DNA from: Sambucus nigra
Lineage: Eukaryota; Streptophyta; Magnoliopsida; Dipsacales; Adoxaceae
NCBI GenBank assembly: GCA_949130495.1
Contig: OX422208.1
Coordinates: forward strand, 397,380,561-397,444,560
Reading direction: 5' to 3'
Length of the DNA stretch: 64,000 nt
The notes below the pieces were generated by a model. The model did no database searches, was not told the origin of the DNA, and worked only from the letters and a program-made list of their open reading frames with translations. Below are positions 46,041-57,689 of this stretch, piece by piece. Position 1 is the stretch's first letter. Every line of letters starts with the position of its first letter. The position numbers were made by a program, and so were the translations under genes.

Positions 46041-46249
46041 AACTTGTTGCCTTAAAGAAAACTCTCTATGCTTCCTTAGGGTCTTCTAATACTATTTCAA
46101 AATCTAAGTATGTTCTGATCGGATCCATCTAAGATGGTTCCATGTTCAATTCCAACACAAGTACACACTCCTCTTCAATGTTTCATTTTAGTAAAATATC
46201 AATCAGAACAGGTCTCTAGAGTTTTAGATCTCATTAGCTATGCCATCCA

Positions 46250-46620
46250 AATTAATGTAACTATTCGAGCATTTTCAATCTTAGAATTCTGACTATATGC
46301 ACGGTCGAGAATTTAGGCAGTAACACTTTCACCTTTGCTCGATATTTTTCCACAGTCGCCTCTTTTACTTCATAAACTCTGAGCACCTAGTTCATAACTA
46401 GCTGAGAATCATTGTATGCTGATAACTGCTTGGCTCCTAATGGTAAAGCTAAACCCAATCCTTCTACTAGGGCCTCATACTTAGACTCGTTGTTGGAGGC
46501 TTCAAAGTTAAACCTGAGGTCATACTCCACTTCTACCCCTTTAGGTGTTGTAAGGATGAGCCCAGCACTGCTGCTATTTGTACATGATGAGCCATCCATA
46601 AATAATTTCCATACCGAAAG
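46250..46620 (-). pseudogene. T2 archaeal-type RNase H
   Basis: Reads WKLFMDGSSCTNSSSAGLIL, TTPKGVEVEYDLRFNFEASN, NESKYEALVEGLGLALPLGA and AYNDSQLVMN. Active-site Asp (MDGSS), Glu (NESKYEAL) and Asp (NDSQ) are present. A TAG follows VMN. Confidence 0.9.
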
Positions 46621-47378
46621 TTCTTATTCTAAACTTCCTTTTACCAAGGAACCAGTTTGAATAACTTTTTCATCTTCTCTACGTATCGAGCTCTTTCTTT
46701 CTGTCGGGCCGATGATTCTCTCATTATTCTAATTGGATGTCCTCTACTGTTTACATGGTTGTCTTATCCTCGTAGTTCAACTCAACATTAAAATAGACCA
46801 TAACCTGGCTCTTAATTGTTCTTCTTAGCTCACATATAATATCGCATTCTCATAACTTTACTACGCAAGCCATTAGCCTGCCAAATTGTTTCAAGATTAT
46901 GATGGATTTTCGAAGAGGCAAGTTTGTCTACATCAATATTATATATTCCTATAAGTATGGGTTCATCCTCCTAGAAGCCCCTATCAGAGCCAACGCCAGT
47001 CTTTTTAGCCTCGAATATCATATTTTCGCTCCACAATAATCTTTGTTACTGAAATATACAGTCTTCTAGATACCATCTTCTAAACGTATCAAGGCCAAGC
47101 TCATTATAGATTCAAACATTGCTAGATATAAATACAACTTCTCACCTAGGATTGTCCTTGACAACAAAGGTTCATATATGAGGTATTTATTCAACTCTAA
47201 GAAGGCTTTATCTCACTCATTATTCCACTTGAAGGTATTTCTGATCACCTTGAATAATGGACGATACCGTATAGTTTCCCTTAAAATAAATATGTTCAGA
47301 GAAGCCACTCGTCCAGTTAGGCTTTAGATCTCCTTCTTCCTTTTGGGAGGCTACATATTGATAAATTCTTAGATTTTG

Positions 47379-48278
47379 TTAGGAATTGACTTTATGCCCC
47401 TTTGGTTGACAATAAAGTTGAGGAACTTCCATGCTCTTACTCCCAAAACACATTTTTGCTAGATTCGTCTTCTTTTGGAATTTCTCTAACTCATTAAAAG
47501 TATGGCCGAGGTCACAAATATGGTCGAATGCCTTTATTATCTTGGTTAGAATTTTATCAGCATAAACCTCCATGGTTTTCCCAATCTTCTTTTCAAAGAC
47601 CTTATTGAACTGCTTTTGGTATAATGATCCAGTGTTTTTTATCTCAAAGGGCATAAAGTTTTAGCAAAATGTAGTCTTCCCTTGGTTTTTAGGTTTTATC
47701 TTTATTTGATTGTGCCTCAAATATGCATCCATGAATTTGAGAAACTCATTCCCAGCGATGGCATTGACCAGTTGGTCAATTCGAGGTAAAGGATAATGAT
47801 CCTTTGGACAAGCTCTTTTGAGGTAAGAGAATTTGTCTCACATACATCATTTATTGTTATTCTTTAAGACCATCACAACATTGGAAAGCCAATTTGGATA
47901 CTTCGAGTCTTTGATGCATTTTCCTTTCTTCAACTTGTTCACTTCTACTTAAATATCCATATTTTTCTCTTGACAGAACCCATGGCATTTCTATTGCACA
48001 GGATTCATATTTTTCATAATGTTGAGTTCGTGGAAGAGGATAATTGGATCTATTTTGGAAATTTCCTCATGGCTCCAGAAGAACACATTTTTCCTCCACC
48101 TCAGAAAATATGTCGGTTCCGTCTTCAAATTTAGATGCAACGATGAGCCAACTTGGGTTTTCCTTTGTGCATACTCATTATCTAGTTTTATTGGATTAAT
48201 CTGCTCTACCACTTCACTAGTGACTAGTTTATCTTCATCTTGAGGATCTAATGTCTCGATCTGATAAGCAGTGGTCAA
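47379..48278 (-). pseudogene. T2 reverse transcriptase
   Basis: Near 47950-47650 the minus strand reads NWLSNVVMVLKNNN, YPLPRIDQLVNAIAGNEFLK and MDAYLRHNQIKI, then MPFEIKNTGSLYQKQFNKVF and EKKIGKTMEVYADKILTK. The polymerase motif, normally YVDD, is YADK (about 47560), so a catalytic Asp is gone. LEKFQKKTNLAKMCFG follows. It is the only RT palm retained among the three Tat copies here. Confidence 0.9.
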
Positions 48279-48559
48279 CTTCTTCTGTTCTTCTTATTCT
48301 TTACATGTGCATTAGCATTCTCGTGATTGTACTTAGTTTTCTTTCACTACTCCCATGCTATAGCTAATTGGAAACTTCAAACACTAGTGGGTGGTGGAGT
48401 AACTAACTTCAAACTTCTTCTATCCAACCTTTTTGGAGATAATATTATAATACAATTCTACATTTTCGCTAAAGATAAATAAATCCATCACCTTAGTTTA
48501 GGATATCTTCCATGCCCCAATAATGGATTTTGGTTGAATTGTTCCCAAGGGGTATACCT

Positions 48560-48700
48560 TTTCCCCTTAGAAACCAATAAGTGGATGGATTGTGGTAAAC
48601 CTCCATCTTTTTTTCTGATAACTTCAGTCTTTTGAAACAGTTATAAAAAAATCATATTTACGGAGCTACCATTGTCCACCAACATTTTTTCCACTCTCAT
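48560..48700 (-). pseudogene. T2 aspartic protease
   Basis: The minus strand near 48690 reads EKMLVDNGSSVNMIFL, the VDxGSSxxILF loop of Tat/Athila proteases with Asn after the catalytic Asp. The remainder is degenerate. Confidence 0.75.
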
Positions 48701-48789
48701 CTCATCGAGGATCAGGGTGACAACCAAAGGGTAATCATGTGGGTACAATAAACTAGACAAATCATTATTGGAAAAACCAATGATAAGAT

Positions 48790-49350
48790 TATCTTTGTTT
48801 ACTTTTTGAGGGTGGGTCATCGCAACCTCATCTAAATTTTCCTCTTAGATGTTCATACAAGTTTTTGCCTCGTTGAGGTAAGCTTTACTTTCTGATAGTT
48901 CATCACCCCCACCAGCAGCATCTCCTCGAATGATAAAATTACATCCCAAAGAGATCATTCTAACATCATAAAGTGACTCCTTGGGCTTCTTGGGAAGATC
49001 TGGATCAGTTCTATCATCAGAGTTCTTATCTCAACCATACTTCTTCTTGTCAGTACTTTACAAGGATACTTATCTCATCTTTTGGGTTTCTTCTTGCCCT
49101 TGAGTTGATCTACTCGGCTAGACTTGTCTACTTACTTTATCATATTGCCTCATCAAATAATGGCCTTTATTTCATTCTTCAAGGCAAAGCATTTGTCATT
49201 GTTGTTTCCATCTCACCCTGTCGTTTGAACGATCCTTATTCTTCTTTTTTTTATTTTTCGCCAATTTCATCCACAATTCTCCTATCATTATAATTAATTA
49301 CACCTCATTTATAATTCATATACAATTTTAATTCAATTATTGGAGCAGGA
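48790..49350 (-). pseudogene. T2 gag C-terminal part
   Basis: Reads MISLGCNFIIRGDAAGGGDE and NEAKTCMNI in the region before the protease, the linker usually found between gag and protease in this lineage, followed by MTHPQKVNKDNLIIGFSNND. Upstream it is degenerate and ends at the Sirevirus-like LTR remnant. Confidence 0.6.
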
Positions 49351-49360
49351 TATTACGCAC

Positions 49361-49594
49361 ATTATGCATTCATACCTGAGAGAATCTCGAATATTCATAT
49401 GAATGTGAAGACATAAAACGTGTGCAAAAAATGCGGCATGATTAATCTTTGAAGCTTGACTGCTACATGTTCAACACAACGTTATGGGCGTAAGGGAATC
49501 GTGACATATAAAATCTATCCTATGACTCAAAGTGGTTTTTTTCGGAATAATGCCAATGCATACAAATTGACACTATTTGGAATTTGTCCTTACA
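49361..49594 (-). repeat. Sirevirus-like LTR remnant 1 (copia B array)
   Basis: Shares sequence with 49975-50201 and 55190-55418 (CATTCATACCTGAGAGAATCTC, AATGCCAATGCATACAAATTGACACTATTTGGAATTTGTCC). It ends ...GTCCTTACA at 49594, the outer LTR edge in minus orientation (TGTAAGGAC). A decayed PPT follows at 49595. The inner part of the LTR is missing. Confidence 0.8.
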
Positions 49595-49913
49595 AATCAC
49601 TCCATTTGGCTATTCCGAGAGAAAACCAAACAGTTAAATTCTAAATTGGGTTGTCAAGATGAATACTCTATGTCCCAACCCATAAACCCAAAAAAGAAAA
49701 GTACAGGACACAAATTAGTATATGTAGAACTAGCAAGCATGAGTTGTCTAAATGTGATGTAGCTGGAAAATCTCGATCGCTGAATAATCACTACACACAT
49801 GAACCAAACAAATACCAAGTGAAGTATGGAGGAACAAATGATATATAAATAATATAATCAAATCAAATCAATCAAACTTTTAAATATCAAATCTCAAGTC
49901 TCCCCCTACATCA
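49595..49913 (-). repeat. Internal 3' segment between LTR remnants 1 and 2
   Basis: Pre-LTR internal sequence including a PPT at 49899-49907 (minus AGGGGGAGA). It is near-identical in order to 50202-50510 and 55419-55641. It is joined abruptly to LTR remnant 2 at 49914. Confidence 0.75.
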
Positions 49914-50201
49914 TCAGTTTTAAATAAAATAACATCCTTAGAAAAATATTCTGAGTCCCATAACCCATTATGCATTCATACCGGAGAGAATCTCGGATGT
50001 CCATATGAATGTGAAGATAAAAAATGTCCACCAAAATGTGCCATGATCTATCTTTGAATCTTGGCCGCTACGTCTTCAACACAACGTCATAGGCTTAAGG
50101 GAATCATGATATATAAAATCTATGCTATGACTCAAAGTGGTTTTTGTCCGGAATAATGCCAATACATACAAATTGAGACTATTTAGAAATTTGTCCTTAC
50201 A
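49914..50201 (-). repeat. Sirevirus-like LTR remnant 2 (copia B array)
   Basis: Matches 55130-55418, starting TCAGTTTTAAATAAAATAAC and ending GTCCTTACA at 50201. Only the outer 288 bp of an LTR of about 1.16 kb is left. It is followed by the PPT AATCTCCCCCTT. Confidence 0.85.
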
Positions 50202-52299
50202 AATCTCCCCCTTGGCTATTTCGGGATAAAACCAAAACAATGAAATGCTAAGACAGGGTGTTAAGACGAATAACCTATGTCTCAACCCATAAAATCAAAA
50301 AGAAAAGTACAGGACACGGACTAGTATATGTAGGACCGACAAGCACGAGCTATTTTAATGTCATATAAATGAAAAATCCCGATTGCTGAATAATCATTGC
50401 ACACACAAAATAAATAAATACCAAGTGAAGTATGGAGGAACAAATGATATATAAATAATATAATCAAATCAATCAAAATTTAAAATCTCAAATATTAAGT
50501 CTCCCCCTAGATCGCATATCTATCTCTCCCCCTTTTATCTTGAATAGACAACCAGTAGGACAAATAAACATAGAAAACATTATATCTAGCAGGAGTATAA
50601 CATGAAGCATAACTAGATAAACATGAATAACCATCTTATAAAAGATCAGAATATGATGAAGCATAGCTAGTAAATAGTCATATAAATGAATCATCAAGAG
50701 AATGAATGATGTGACTAAACAGAATCTCATCCAATAATGCAGTGAAATAATCAAGCATGAAAAATCAAATCAACTACATGAAAACTGTCTAGAAGTACCA
50801 TATCAGTATAGTAGTATAAAATGTATCAAGCAAGTATTAAAACGGAGCAAAAATCTCAAAATACCAAATGGGTCGTTCAAATGATTGGTGGATGTCGTTC
50901 TAATGACAAAGGGATATCATTTTAACCATATAAAATCTTGCTACTAACGACTCATAATATTAAGCCCTCGTGAGAAGCTCATTTGAAAGGTCCTATCTAA
51001 TGACCATCTAACGACCTATCACGATACGTTAATTATAGCTCGCGCAAACCTCGTTAGATCCATAATTTGAACGACGTGGGTAAATCATTCAAACGACTCC
51101 ATGAAGTCGTTCTAACGACTGCAAAAATCCTCTATTCTAACCCAGAAATAGTGTAAAACCTCCCATAAATATAAATATCTTATATAAGCATCTGTTAGTA
51201 CAAAAATAGTAACAAAATTGACTCAAAAACAAACATGAGTTACACGTTAACATAGTATCAATGTGCCTAAACATGGAATGGAAGGAATGGGTGTAACTAA
51301 CACAAATAAATCATAATTCAAAAACAAAGATACGTTAAAGAAGCTCTAATTGATCACTAAATGTCATCAAACTATGTTTTAGCCATATGTGACAATTATA
51401 AAGTGTACTTAATGAACTAAGTAAACATCGTGCACACAAGTCTAAACTTTTGACGATTCCATCAAACAATAACATCATGACACGACTTTTTCAACGTAGG
51501 ACTCATTATGAAAACCCGTTGTTCTTACACAAAACTCCCCTAAACATAAATGATAATTCTTTTCTATTGCTTTCATATTTTGAGGTTCTAATTTCTCTCA
51601 TTTTAAGAGAATTCCTATTGGTCCCTTTTTGGAAATATATGATCTTTTTAATGCCTTAATTTTTTCTTGGGCTCTTTTAAATGGTGGCTTTCACGACGAT
51701 TTCACATGCCTCTCATAGCCCTTTCTCATGCACACTCATCATTTTTTCAATTAACTAAGTATATCCTCACGAGCAATGGTTCTTACATGCACAACTCCCC
51801 CTAAGTCTAATATGCGTATAGATGATAAGATTGAGAGGAAAACATCTCACCAAACTCAAATGTGCATGAGAAATCAAACATTTAAATAATCTTGTGCATG
51901 TGTGTAATAGCATATACATAATCGAATCTAAATGAAAATCAACTTCAAAACAGCCCCATTAGGCAAATGATTAAGATCAATCTAACCAACCAAAATTATG
52001 ACCAAATGTCCTACCCACGTGGAAATATGAAGTGAATGGGGTCTAAGCACACCAATATGCCATATAAAGTGTAAACTCAAGAAAAAAAATGAAAATCTTT
52101 TTATGTTTTTCAAAATATTTTTAAACCAAAAGAAAAATCTTTTCTGTGTTTTTCAAAATATATAAAAGCAAAAATCTTTTTTGTATTTTTTAATAAGACT
52201 CAATAAAAGTAAAATATAAATACAAAAAATAAACATGTCATAACACTAGAAAAGATATATCGTGAAGCAAAAATGTTGTATGGCAAACATGCTAACACA

Positions 52300-54190
52300 A
52301 TCATCCATAAGATCTATCATGGGAAGTATCATGTACAAGAAAATGAGAGTCATGAAGCGTAATTTCTAAAGCCTCTAAGTCTGATTTCCTAACCCAAGTA
52401 GGTGTGTAATGACGCATATGGGTTTCGGGAATTGAAATAATTTTATTCTTAAACTTCCTAAGAGCATTCTTAAGGTCATAGCAAAAATGTCTAAGGTGAC
52501 CCTTCTTACTGTAATGAGTAAAAAGTATAGATATGGAGAGGAATGTTACTAAATGTGGACCTCTCCTAATGTTCCTAGTTGGCTCTCTCACACATATGGT
52601 GTTTACTTTGGGAATGGGAGCAATACAATCATCGAAGCATATACCACACCTATCATCTTTGATTTGGACGGTGCCTAACATCTTATCCAACTTTTTTGAC
52701 CTAGCCTCCAAATTAAACTTAACCTTACTCAAATCTCTCAATCCCTCCTCAAGCTCATTAATCCTAGACTCGAGAAAATGCTTCGACTCCTAAAACTCTA
52801 GAATTTACTTCTTCATAGCCTCTATCAAACCACGAAGACTATCTCTCTCACCCTCAATATATTATAGTTTCCCTCTAAGAGTCTTATTTCGTGTCCTAAG
52901 ATCCTCAATCAACACATCATTATTTTCTACATCATGTTCTTTTAACCTAGCTGGCAACTTCAAGTTAGCCTTCTTCACTTTCACCGTTTGCTCATATAAT
53001 TCATAAAAGGAAACTTGTAACCCATTCTCCTTTACATCTTCATCCTCACCCATTTCTCCTTCACTAACTTGGGCTTCACTCACTATGGCCTTGGAAGTAT
53101 CATTCACATGGTATCTTCATGAGAAGATTTATCACCGTCGCTCATATGACAAAACATGAACACGGTGTAGTTGCGCTTAATGGTGGAATCATCTCCCTCT
53201 TTCAGATCACTATGACTAAGGGTGGCGTTAAATGATATCGATTTCTTGCCCTCCTTCTTAAGTCTAGTGTGTCACTGCGCTACCCTATGACCATAACCCT
53301 CACAACCAAAACACCTATCCGACTTATCCCTTTTATCATTTTCACTTTGGTTTTAAGGGATGGGATCGGCCTTATTGTTCTTGAATTTCTCAAGTTTGTT
53401 TGCATCTTTCAATTTCTTTTGGAACTTACAAAAATTCTTGGACTTCTTTGCCAACATGGCCACATCTTCAAAATCGGTGTCGGATTCATCATTAGAAACT
53501 TTAGTTTCCTTTTTCTGGACTTTCAAAGAAATGACCTTATATTTTTTGGCATTTTCTTGGAGGTAAACATGTCAAGCTCATAGGTTTATAGGTCGCCTAC
53601 AAGCTCTTTTAGTTTCATTGAGTCAAGAAAGCATAAAGAGTTTAAAATGGTCACCTTTGGATGAAATCTAGTGGGCAATGACCTTAAGATTTTCTTTATG
53701 CCTCGGTTATAGGGTATTTTCTCTCCCAAGTTAAACGACGAGTTGACAATATTGGACAATCTAGTGTAAAACGAATCAAATGTCTCACTCTCTAACATCT
53801 TAATCGTCTCAAACTGGGTGGTAAGGTTTTGAAGTTTGGAACCACTAACAGTGCTAGTTTCCCTCGTGGGTAAGTGCGAGTACATACCAAGCCTCTTTAC
53901 ACGTCTCACACATCATAATACAGTTATACTCTTTCAGAGTGACAGGCGAGGAAATAGCATGTACACCTTTGAATTATATTGTGCAAGTTTTCATTTGGCA
54001 TCGGTCCATGAATCAACAGGTTTTAAACAAGTGGCCTCACCTTCTCTCGTGACTGGCGGATTCCACAACTTTTTAAACGCTAATCAAACACGCTCATATA
54101 TGGCCTTAAGTGCACACTTCATTCACATTTTCCAATAATCTTAGTTCGACCCATCAAACATAGGTGTTCTAAAGCCTTCAAACATTTCGA
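52300..54190 (-). pseudogene. Copia B gag
   Basis: From about 54175: MNFEMFEGFRTPMFDGSN, then DYWKM and KCALKAIYERV, NPPVTREGEA, KPVDSWTDA, and from 53909 KLQNLTTQFETIKMLESETF, DSFYTRLSNIVNSSFNLGEK and ILRSLPTRFHPKVTI. This is the UBN2-type gag of copia elements. Further down are an acidic segment (53107-52862) and GHLRHFCYDLKNALRKFK near 52500, a zinc-knuckle-like or basic tail. Several stops fall where relatives have Trp or Tyr. Confidence 0.88.
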
Positions 54191-54239
54191 AATTCATACC
54201 TAAAGACACATGGGATCACTCACACGATAAAATAGTGTT

Positions 54240-54255
54240 CTAGCTCTAATACCAA
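54240..54255 (-). promoter_or_regulatory. Copia B primer-binding site
   Basis: The minus strand reads TTGGTATTAGAGCTAG, an iMet PBS with one change, two bases from the LTR at 54258. Confidence 0.88.
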
Positions 54256-54257
54256 TT

Positions 54258-55418
54258 TGTAGGGGTCCCTTTTGGGTGCGTGTGATTTAGGCAAGCATAA
54301 TTTTTTCAAAAACTTTTTCTCAATTTTATTATGAACCAATTTCGTGAGCCAATTTTAATCATCCCAATTTTATCTTCTTAACCCTAAACATACCTCTAGT
54401 GAGATTAAGAAAATAAATTAAAGAAAGCTCACAAAACACGCTGATGTACGAGGAAACTACTAAGGGAAAAAATCTCGAACGGCCCAGGCAAGACGATAGC
54501 TATGATATGAAAATTACAAAAGAAGAATATAATCTAACTCAATGACTCGATCCCCACAAGCCTAAACGCCTCTTCTTATCTTCAACCGTTCCTCCATATT
54601 TCAACGTAAGAGTCCATCTGCATAAGTTCCACGGCACACGATTCCATGCATATCTAGATATCCATCAATACTTCCAAACCAATCGTCAATCTGCAAGTAC
54701 GGAGTCCACCGCACAAAACTGTTCTTCGAAAGATGGAAGAATCAAATAGTGATGCAAACATAAGATATTTGTTACATATGGTATATGCAAACTCGGATCT
54801 TGAAACATTAAAGGATGTTTTTTCTTTGGAAACCTTTGGTAAACAATTACAGAAAATGTATTTCGTTCTATTCAGTTCTGCACACACATTTTTCTGAGTC
54901 AAGAATGCCTTAAATAATAAGACACAAATTTGAGGTGGCGCATCGTTCGAACAAAAACAAGTATTCATTTGAACGAAATAACCACCTCGTTAGAATGAGA
55001 AGACCACCTCATTTGAACGACAATAACATGTCATTTGAACAATTAGTTAGGTCGTTTGAACCATGTAAAGTGCAAGGAAAATTTCATACATCTCTAAACT
55101 CGAATTATCACAAAAAAAACATTTTCAAATCAGTTTTAAATAAAATAACATCCTTAGAAAAATATTTCGAGTCCCATAACCCATTAGGCATTCATACCTG
55201 AGAGAATCTCGAATATCCATATGAATGTGAAGACATAAAACATGCAAAAAAAATGCGGCATGATCTGTCTTTGAAGCTTGGCCGCTATGTCTTCAACACA
55301 AAGTCGTAGGCTTAAGGGAATCATGACATATAAAAAATATCCTATGACTCAAAGTGGTTTTTATCCAGAATAATGCCACTACATACAAACTGACACTATT
55401 TAGAAATTTGTCCTTACA
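54258..55418 (-). repeat. Sirevirus-like LTR of copia B, complete
   Basis: Minus strand from TGTAAGGACAAATTTCTAAA (55418) to ...GGGACCCCTACA (54258), 1161 bp, TG...CA. Carries repeated TCGTTNRAACGA-like motifs at about 54935-55065. Unusually, its outer side (55419-55641) is not host DNA but the PPT and 3' internal sequence of another copy. Confidence 0.88.
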
Positions 55419-55641
55419 AATCTCCCCCTTTGGCTATTTCAGGAGAAAACCAAAATAGTGAAATGCTAAGCCAGGTCGTTAAGACGAACAACCTATGTTC
55501 CAACCCATAAACCCAAAAAGAAAAGTACAGGACACCAACTAGTATATGTAGGACCGACAAGCATGAGCTGTCTGAATATGATGTAGCTAAAAAATCTCGA
55601 TCGCTGAATAATCACTACACACACGAAGCAAATAAATACCA
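55419..55641 (-). repeat. 3' internal segment of a further Sirevirus-like copy
   Basis: Begins with the PPT (minus AAAGGGGGAGATT at 55419-55431), and follows 50202-50430 closely until AATAAATACCA, where it breaks off into the T3 integrase. Confidence 0.85.
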
Positions 55642-55649
55642 GTTTACCG

Positions 55650-56640
55650 TTATGGATATTCTTGATGGATTAAGTCAAATTTTGGGAACCATATCATGGA
55701 TTTCGAATCTTCAATACCTCACCTTATAGTGATACTTTCGGGCCACCTTTTATTGGTCATCCATCATGCATAGTGTTGATTTATCCCTAAGATCTTCAAT
55801 CATGTCTAGACTTTCCTTTAAAAGTGACTTATTATATGTTCATTTGAAGTTGCATGCCCTCAAGCTTAGTACTTTGGGATCAGCTAGGACCACTACTTTG
55901 GGGCCATACACTAGGGAAAAAGGGTTTTTTCCATTGGTCCCTGTGTAGTTATTTGGTAGGCCTAGAGAACTGAGAGCAAGAAATCTACCCAAAGCCCCTT
56001 AGATTTATCCATTTTTTTTTTACAATCCATGAAAGATTATTTTGTTAGTCACTTCCACTTAGTTATTGCATTAGGGGTGTATGGGTGTAATAAAGAATGG
56101 TTTTATTCTAAACTGGTCACATAGTTGGTCAATATTCACACCCTTGAACTATTTCTTTGTATTAGTGATGACTGCATAGGGTAACCCATATTTGGCAATA
56201 ATGATATGTACATTCTATCTGTAATACGAGAAAATAATATAACTTCCACCTACTTGGTGAAGTATTCAATTCCTACCAAGAGGAACTTCCCTTCCCCTTC
56301 CAATTATTAATCGACCTAGGATATGCATCCCCCACAAGGTAAACGACCAATATGAGGCTATGTGAAAGAGAGTGTCCATCGATGGGTTAACTAAGTTGGT
56401 CTCCTTTTGTCATCTATCACAACACTGAACATAGTCTTTGGCGTTCTTGGCCATGGTCGGACAAAAGTACCCTTGGGTTAGAGTACAATGGCCTAGGTTG
56501 CATGACCTAGTATGGCCACCACATATTCCTTCATGTAAAATGTCTAGGATGGTCTTTTCCTTCAGAAGATGAAAGTATCTCAATACTGATAGTGTGTACC
56601 CTCCCTGGTATGAAGTTCCTTCATAGAGTATGTACAAAAT
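55650..56640 (-). pseudogene. T3 integrase
   Basis: A zinc-binding segment at 56637-56410 reads ILDILHEGICGGHTRSCNLG, GYFCPTMAKNAKDYVQCC with H, H, C and C recognisable. Core pieces are GKFLLVGIEYFTK and TPIHP...VEVTNKIIFHGL (catalytic Glu in VEV), then NPFSLVYGPKVVV. The remainder is broken by many stops. Confidence 0.85.
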
Positions 56641-56959
56641 TGATTTATCCTTGTCCTTCCTTGCTTATGACTACTCTTTAGGGAGGTTTCCATCTTTGAT
56701 GTACTGGATGAACTTATCTATCTAATTGGGTCCCAGGTATGACAAGTGTACTTCCTTGACCTCTTCCAGTATAATGATGGGTTGGTGAAGAAATTACATT
56801 GGGGGATCTTTTCATTTGGTGACACTAATATGGCCAAATGATTAGATTTTGAATTATTTTCTCATGAGACATGGCTAATTATCAAAGATTTCAGTAATTA
56901 GGATGGATACCGGAATCACCTTAGGTAGCCCATCATATTCTTTCATTTGACCTCATATT

Positions 56960-57180
56960 ATCCGAGAACCTAGCCCACAATGAACTATATATCACTGGAT
57001 AATAACTAGGTTGGCTTTGATTGTTCGTATTTAGCTTCATTATTGAACTCCTTAAAGTCGAACCTAAGGGCGTACTCAATGATTGAGATTTATGGAGTTA
57101 AAATAATGAGGTCATCCCCAATTTTTGATTTATTAAATGATCCATCCACTTGAACCGTCCATATGGGTTCTTTCACCCCC
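56960..57180 (-). pseudogene. T3 archaeal-type RNase H
   Basis: Reads WTVQVDGSFNKSKIGDDLII, IEYALRFDFKEFNNEAKYE. First Asp and the Glu are present. The C-terminal half with the next Asp is lost in stops. Confidence 0.8.
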
Positions 57181-57219
57181 TCATGAGGTAATCTTTGATC
57201 GCCACCCTTGGATTGTATT

Positions 57220-57650
57220 GAAGGTCAAACTCGCCTAACTCGACACACCACTTAATAAAGGCGACTGGATACCTATGACTTATACTAGAGTTGCATGGGG
57301 AAGTGGTCGATTTATACACCTGAAAATACAGTCTTAGTTTTCAAGCTGAGATAAAAAGTGCAAAGTCCAACTTTTAAATTTTTAGATACCAAGATTTTTC
57401 CCCTCTAAATTATTGACTCACATAATACACCAGCCTTTGGATGACATTAGCATCTTGAATCAAGTCCGAACTGTCTGTTAAAGAGGACACCACCAAATAA
57501 AGGTAAACCACTTGTTTGGGAATTAGTTTTAATAGGAGTGAGGAATATGACACTTCTTCAGGTCTTGAAATGCATGTTCGCATTCCTCTATCCATACTAA
57601 GGTTTTCTACTACATTCTGAAGAGTGGAAAGCACTTGTCATTATTAGGTT
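57220..57650 (-). pseudogene. T3 RT connection / first RNase H
   Basis: Near 57640 to 57400: EECEHAFQDLKKC in one frame, YLYLVVSSL, VYYVSQ, then LRLYFQVYKS and RYPVAFIKWCVELGEFDLQY, the segment following the RT thumb in Tat/Athila pol. Confidence 0.82.
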
Positions 57651-57689
57651 CCAACCTGTCAACATTAAAGGCATCTTTTTTTCTTTAGG

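Larger units (their letters stand above)
44950..49350 (-). mobile_element. Tat-lineage Ty3/gypsy element T2, pol and gag 3' part
   Basis: Minus-strand order from 49350 down: end of gag, protease, RT, second RNase H and integrase. The archaeal-type RNase H with SNNESKYEALVEGL marks the Tat branch. The 5' end (gag start, PBS, LTR) is cut off at about 49350 by Sirevirus-like LTR sequence. Frames are strongly broken. Confidence 0.85.
50202..54257 (-). mobile_element. Sirevirus-like copia copy B, internal region, gag-only
   Basis: On the minus strand: PBS (54255-54240), gag (about 54190-52300), about 1.8 kb of non-coding sequence, and a 3' segment with three PPT-like tracts (50524-50537, 50499-50509, 50202-50214). 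No integrase, RT or RNase H sequence is visible. LTR-like motifs occur within the non-coding part (about 50870-51130, and PPT plus TGTAAGAAC at 51503-51530 and 51777-51800), perhaps another decayed LTR. Confidence 0.75.

Noticed and set aside
50488..50754. Minus-strand frame of 88 codons rich in Leu, Ile and Met as a membrane protein
   Set aside because: It is AT-rich non-coding sequence spanning two polypurine tracts of copy B.
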